A stretch of DNA of 64,000 nucleotides from Halomarina salina (GTDB taxonomy: Archaea; Halobacteriota; Halobacteria; Halobacteriales; Haloarculaceae), in assembly GCF_023074835.1 (NCBI RefSeq), contig NZ_JALLGW010000005.1:62001-126000 (forward strand), written 5' to 3'. Made by a program: the position numbers and the translations under genes. Shown here piece by piece: positions 60,222 to 64,000 of this stretch (its first letter is position 1; each line of letters begins with the position of its first letter). The notes below the pieces were generated by a model. The model had not been told where the DNA came from, did no database searches, and worked only from the letters and a program-made list of their open reading frames with translations.

Positions 60222-60251
60222 ATCCCTGTTTGAATGTCGTCTAAGATGCTG

Positions 60252-61901
60252 TCAATCGAGATATCGACCTTCGTACTCTTCGCGGATTACTTTCTTGTTG
60301 TTTTTCCCCACACTTGTTTTTGGAATTTCATCGGTAAACTCAATTTCATCGGGGAGCTGCCAGTCGGCGAACCGCTGGGAAAGAATTTCATCGAGTTCTT
60401 CACGATTGAAATCGTCTTCGACCTCAACAAGTGCGAATGGGCGCTCTTCCCATTCCGGATGTTCAAGGCCAACAACGCACGCGTCTCTGACATTCGGGTG
60501 TTCGATGAGGAGGTTTTCCATGTCGACAGACGAAATCCATTCCCCACCGCTTTTAATAACATCCTTGATACGGTCAGTAATCTTTAGATATCCTTCCTTA
60601 TCGATTACCCCGGCGTCGCCGCTTTCCCAGAACCCATCGTCAGTGAACGAATGTTCCGTTCGGTCGTCGTCATAGTAACTGCTTGTCACCCATGGACCAC
60701 GGATGAGAATTTCTCCGGCGGATTCACCGTCGTGTGGCAGTTCCTCGCCTGTGGTAGGATCGACTATTTTCATCTCGATACCCGGGACAGTCAGTCCCTG
60801 CTTGCGCCGCATATCGAGCTTTTCTTCCTCAGAGAGGTCTTCTTCAAGCGACGGCTTGATGAAGTTCATCGTTACCAGCGGGGTCGTCTCAGTTGCGCCA
60901 TATGCATGGACGATCTCTGCCCCCGTGAGTTCTTTGTATCCCTGCATCATGTCCAGCGGCGGCTCTGTTGCTCCAGACATCATCTGTAGATCGTTCCAGT
61001 TCGGGATATCGTCGAGATCTCGAATGTAATCGAGCATCGGCATAAAAATAGCTGGTGCCCCGTTTGTTACGGTCGCGTCCTCGTCACGGATGAGATCAAC
61101 CAGCGGTTCGGGATTTTCCGCCTGATATCGGCCCGGGAACGCGAGCTTTGCGCCAGCGTACGTCGCAGCGTAGGCCAGTCCCCAGCCCTGTCCATGGAAC
61201 ATCGGCGTGATTTGAGCGACTGAGTCCTCATGTGAGATACCGACGGAGTTCGCCAACTGCATCGTGTGTAGGTAGATGTTCCGGTGGGAATAGTACACTC
61301 CTTTGGGACGCCCCGTCGTTCCAGTCGTGTAGCAGGCACTGTATGCCGATGTTTCGTCGATGTATGGCCAATCGTACTCCGGCTCCGCCTCAGTTAATAT
61401 ATCTTCATAGGAGAACGTCGGCTCGAGATCGGTTTCGACCTCGTCGAGATCGTTATCAGTCATGACGACGAATCCCTCTATGGAACTGACCTCGTGGGCG
61501 ACACCTTCAGCGACTTCCAGAAGGGATTCGTCGACCACTAAGAATCGCGGTTCCGAGTGATTTAACACATACTGTAGTTGATCTGAATGCAGTCGGAGAT
61601 TGAGCTGAAGGAAAACGGCACCGGTTCCGGGAATACCGAAATAGCATTCATAGTGACGGTGATCATTCCACGCAAGTACACCTACGCGATCTCCGGCCTC
61701 AACACCCAACTCTTCGAGGGCATTGGCCAAGCGCTGCATCCGTTCGTACGCCTCTCCGTAGGTGTACCGGAACTGGTCTTCACCTGTCCCTGAGACGATT
61801 TCCCGATCAGGAACGTTTCGTGCTGCCGCCTCGATGAATCTTGTCGTGTTGAGCGGATATTCGTCTCCACTAGTCGATGGGAATCCATCTATGACCTCCA
61901 T
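60252..61901 (-). CDS. Fatty-acyl/medium-chain acyl-CoA ligase (ANL superfamily)
   Basis: A 549-residue AMP-forming ligase. The P-loop YTTGTTGRPKGVYYSH lies near 190, HAYGATETTPL near 330, YKITDR-like YLKITDRIKDVIKSGGEWIS near 435, and the catalytic Lys in KTSVGKNNKKVIRE near 530. It activates a carboxylic acid to its CoA ester for the following oxidation steps. Similar to medium-chain or aromatic acid ligases; the substrate is unknown. Confidence 0.9.
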   Translation of the reverse strand: MEVIDGFPSTSGDEYPLNTTRFIEAAARNVPDREIVSGTGEDQFRYTYGEAYERMQRLANALEELGVEAGDRVGVLAWNDHRHYECYFGIPGTGAVFLQLNLRLHSDQLQYVLNHSEPRFLVVDESLLEVAEGVAHEVSSIEGFVVMTDNDLDEVETDLEPTFSYEDILTEAEPEYDWPYIDETSAYSACYTTGTTGRPKGVYYSHRNIYLHTMQLANSVGISHEDSVAQITPMFHGQGWGLAYAATYAGAKLAFPGRYQAENPEPLVDLIRDEDATVTNGAPAIFMPMLDYIRDLDDIPNWNDLQMMSGATEPPLDMMQGYKELTGAEIVHAYGATETTPLVTMNFIKPSLEEDLSEEEKLDMRRKQGLTVPGIEMKIVDPTTGEELPHDGESAGEILIRGPWVTSSYYDDDRTEHSFTDDGFWESGDAGVIDKEGYLKITDRIKDVIKSGGEWISSVDMENLLIEHPNVRDACVVGLEHPEWEERPFALVEVEDDFNREELDEILSQRFADWQLPDEIEFTDEIPKTSVGKNNKKVIREEYEGRYLD

Positions 61902-62049
61902 GAATTCTTGTTATGTGCCCCCATATATATAGGTTCGGGGTAACAACCTATTCTGCTGTTGCCGATTGGGAAACAATTTTCAGAGGTGTCTACCGACAGA
62001 TCTTCAGATAGGAAGGTGAAACCGAATATCTAGTAAAAACGAAAAAAGT
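61902..62049. other. 148-bp gap within the acyl-CoA gene set
   Basis: A+T-rich (TATATATAGG near 61925), on the minus strand just upstream of the ligase gene; likely an internal promoter, so the DUF35-thiolase pair and the ligase-dehydrogenase-MaoC trio may be separate transcripts. Confidence 0.4.
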
Positions 62050-63222
62050 TCAGCGGTTACTGAGGATCGTTACTGTCGATACGCCGCCTTCACCTACAAG
62101 TGCGCCACCCGAGTTCTGGGCTAATCCAATAGACGGATTTTCAACCTGCCGGGCTCCCGCCTCGCCACGGAGTTGCCAGACGAGTTCACAGATCTGGGCC
62201 ACCCCCGTTGCTCCCACGGGATGACCGCGTGACTTGAGTCCACCACTTGGATTAACCGGAGTACGACCATCGAGCATAACGTCACCACTCCGGACGAGTG
62301 AAGCACCTTCCCCTTGATCCGCTAACCCGAGTCCTTCATAATGCATTAGCTCGCCGATGGTAGCCGCATCATGAACTTCGACAACATCCAGATCATCCGG
62401 GCCGATACCAGCCTCACTGTAGGCCTTTTGGGCCACGCGTTCGTCAAGTTCTTCACGCCAGAATTCGACCTCCTCAAGGTAATTGCCGCTCAACATTTCG
62501 GCAGCATCGACGTAGATTGGTTCTTCAACCAACTCTTCGGCGATTTCGGTGCGTGCGATGACTGCTGCTGCTGCTCCATCTGACATTGGACAGGCATCAA
62601 GCAGCCGGATAGGATCGGAGATTGGGCGGGATTCAAGGATGTCGTCGCGGTCAACGTTGAGCTGAAGATGTGCCCGTGGATTTTTAAGCCCATTGTCATG
62701 ATTTTTGACCGCGATGTCGGCCAATTCCTCGCGTACATTACCGAACTGATTCATGTAGGCGTTAGCGCGCATCCCGTAGAGACCCATGAACGTCATCCCC
62801 ATTGCACCCTCAACTTCTGCGTCCGCCGCACCAGCCATATCTTTGAGAGCAACCTCCGTCGGGACACCAGTCATTTTCTCAACACCCATAGCGAGCACGA
62901 TATCGGATTCGCCTGATTGAACTCTCTTATAGGCCTCTTGGAATGCACAGGTTGAGCTGGCACACGCGTTCTCAACTCGGATGATCGGGATACCTGTTAC
63001 CCCTACTTCTCGGAGTATTGCTTGGCCAATAACACTGGTTTGATCCTGAGCAGTAGTAGCGACATTACCGATATACGCTTCCTCGATATCATCTGGTTCA
63101 ACGCTCGAAGACAAGAGCGCTTCACGAACGGCTCTGCTCCCAAACTCAGTTACGCGCTGTCCCTCCAGTTCGCCGAAGTCGGACTGACCGACGTTGACGA
63201 CAGCTACTTCGTTTTCAGTCAT
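62050..63222 (-). CDS. SCP2-type thiolase
   Basis: A 390-residue thiolase with active Cys in ENACASSTCAF (near 87), His in VHDAATIGE and the C-terminal GGLKSRGHPVGATG. It resembles SCP2/archaeal acetyl-CoA acetyltransferases that pair with DUF35 proteins. It would cleave 3-ketoacyl-CoA or condense acetyl-CoA. It overlaps the DUF35 gene by ATGA, so they make a coupled pair. Confidence 0.88.
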   Translation of the reverse strand: MTENEVAVVNVGQSDFGELEGQRVTEFGSRAVREALLSSSVEPDDIEEAYIGNVATTAQDQTSVIGQAILREVGVTGIPIIRVENACASSTCAFQEAYKRVQSGESDIVLAMGVEKMTGVPTEVALKDMAGAADAEVEGAMGMTFMGLYGMRANAYMNQFGNVREELADIAVKNHDNGLKNPRAHLQLNVDRDDILESRPISDPIRLLDACPMSDGAAAAVIARTEIAEELVEEPIYVDAAEMLSGNYLEEVEFWREELDERVAQKAYSEAGIGPDDLDVVEVHDAATIGELMHYEGLGLADQGEGASLVRSGDVMLDGRTPVNPSGGLKSRGHPVGATGVAQICELVWQLRGEAGARQVENPSIGLAQNSGGALVGEGGVSTVTILSNR

Positions 63223-63653
63223 TGTTCTTCCTCCATGGGGCGGAACATATGGCCAAACAACGGTTCACCGGTCTCCGTATCTGTCTTGATTTTTTCAAGT
63301 ACCAGTTCCACTTGGTCGCCAACTTCGAGTGATCTTTCTTTCCACTCGGTGAAACGGGAGTAAATCTGTACGTTTTCCAGGTTCACAAAGCCGAATGCGT
63401 ACGGCGGTTCGATTCCTTCTTGACCAGTATGTGCGACGGTGTAGGTCTCGAGTTGTCCTGTTCGTGCAAGTTCGACATCAGAGACGTTGTCCGAAAGACA
63501 ATTGCGGCAAAACGGCCGAGATGGAAAGACAACGTACTCGCACTCGGAACATTCGGTCCCTATCAGCACTGGATTGTCATCGGCGGCAATACGAATCGAC
63601 CCGTCAACGACGAGTCCCGACGACTCATTATAGTCGGGATGCACTTGTCGCAT
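63219..63653 (-). CDS. DUF35 OB-fold zinc-ribbon protein, thiolase partner
   Basis: A 144-residue protein with a rubredoxin-like zinc ribbon (CSECEYVVFPSRPFCRNC near 46-63) and an OB fold (LETYTVAHTG, PYAFGFVNLENVQIYSRF). DUF35 proteins form complexes with thiolase or HMG-CoA synthase and channel acyl-CoA. Met at 63653 was chosen because upstream frame residues lack similarity. It is the promoter-proximal gene of the operon. Confidence 0.85.
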   Translation of the reverse strand: MRQVHPDYNESSGLVVDGSIRIAADDNPVLIGTECSECEYVVFPSRPFCRNCLSDNVSDVELARTGQLETYTVAHTGQEGIEPPYAFGFVNLENVQIYSRFTEWKERSLEVGDQVELVLEKIKTDTETGEPLFGHMFRPMEEEQ

Positions 63654-63799
63654 ACGCTCCCAAATTGATGCTGTGCATATAAGTGTTTGGCCGGTAATGC
63701 GGTGGTGCAGTATCCATTGGGGGAACGCGCAGTCGCCCTGTTTCTGCTCGTTTCGGGACGCTATGCTGCTCCTTTCGAGAGACCGTGCTGACGAGACGG

Positions 63800-63822
63800 G
63801 CCAGTCGGTGACGCCGACTGGC
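63800..63822 (-). terminator. Hairpin after the transposase fragment
   Basis: Perfect arms GCCAGTCGG (63800-63808) and CCGACTGGC (63814-63822) around TGACG, about 30 bp downstream of the minus-strand stop at 63854. Likely a 3'-end structure. Confidence 0.45.
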
Positions 63823-63853
63823 TCATCACATCCTCGCAGGTGAAGTTCCCAAA

Positions 63854-64000
63854 TCATTGGGTGAAACTTACCTGAGGACGCCTATTGCGGAACAAATCGT
63901 ACATCGCGTGGAGCGCGAGTAGAGCCGTACGCACGTTTGGTACCGCGTGTACGGCGTTCGGAGTCCCGTATTTCAACCGCCAGTTGCTGCCCTCAATCGC
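63854..64000 (-). CDS. C-terminal fragment, probable transposase
   Basis: An open minus-strand frame enters from beyond the window and stops at 63854. Its 48 residues include EGSNWRLKYGTPNAVHAVPN and ALLALHAMYDLF, which look like the C-terminus of a DDE transposase (Glu followed by a basic/aromatic stretch). Assignment is tentative. Confidence 0.45.
   Translation of the reverse strand, partial: AIEGSNWRLKYGTPNAVHAVPNVRTALLALHAMYDLFRNRRPQVSFTQ

Overview
This window is haloarchaeal DNA. The evidence is the G+C-rich, Asp/Glu-rich proteome, an archaeal TFIIB, a sliding clamp (PCNA), an RPA/RPA-associated pair, HTH-10 (Bat-type) regulators, a Tat-type lipoprotein and haloarchaeal-type transposases. 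The mix of replication, partition, integrase, toxin-antitoxin and many unrecognised small genes points to a large plasmid or an integrated plasmid-like element. I recognised no rRNA, tRNA or CRISPR array.

Layout. (1) 1-11.7 kb: plasmid backbone with rpa/rpap, tfb, a PCNA carrying a long acidic N-terminal extension, small unknown genes and a MoxR/CobS-like AAA ATPase. (2) 11.7-26.55 kb: a 14.85-kb insert flanked by an 8-bp direct repeat (ACGTCGGT) and by inverted IS-type ends. It separates the AAA gene from its probable partner, a CobT-like HExxH/von Willebrand protein. The insert holds a flavin monooxygenase, an S9 peptidase, a methyltransferase, a CPBP protease, regulators and a mercury/metal set (MerB-like lyase, HMA chaperone, YPC-type P1B ATPase, ArsR-like regulator, MerA, HxlR-like regulator). 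(3) 26.6-48.3 kb: backbone again, with the VWA protein, a SWIM protein, a frameshifted adenine-methylase-like gene, a repeat cluster resembling origin recognition boxes, many small zinc-ribbon proteins, a Mom-like acyltransferase next to a TGT/DpdA-like protein, a PIN/HTH toxin-antitoxin pair, a CoiA-like protein, a ParA/partner partition locus and a tyrosine integrase. (4) 48.7-52.7 kb: a Zn/Cd-type P1B ATPase with two regulators. (5) 52.7-58.5 kb: an IS graveyard with two full-length IS4-type transposases, a decayed ISH15-like IS6 element and a 626-bp deletion derivative. (6) 58.5-63.7 kb: a visibly less G+C-rich acyl-CoA operon (DUF35 protein, thiolase, acyl-CoA ligase, acyl-CoA dehydrogenase, MaoC-like protein) followed by a transposase fragment.

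Three repeat systems link the backbone genes. First, at least 14 genes or gene groups are preceded by TTTGT followed by a short G+C-rich hairpin; in many copies the 3' arm contains GGAGG or GGTGAGGG, so it could hold or hide a Shine-Dalgarno site. Second, a 48-49-bp inverted repeat (TCCTACGCAAC ... GTTGCGTAGGA) lies just upstream of four of these leaders. Third, a 9-bp repeat of the type GAACYYGTA lies in tandem upstream of parA and recurs inside two genes as Ser/Thr/Gly linkers and downstream of another gene; it may be a dispersed centromere. The most unusual protein pair is the Mom-like/DpdA-like pair at 37.5-40.0 kb, a possible DNA hypermodification module.
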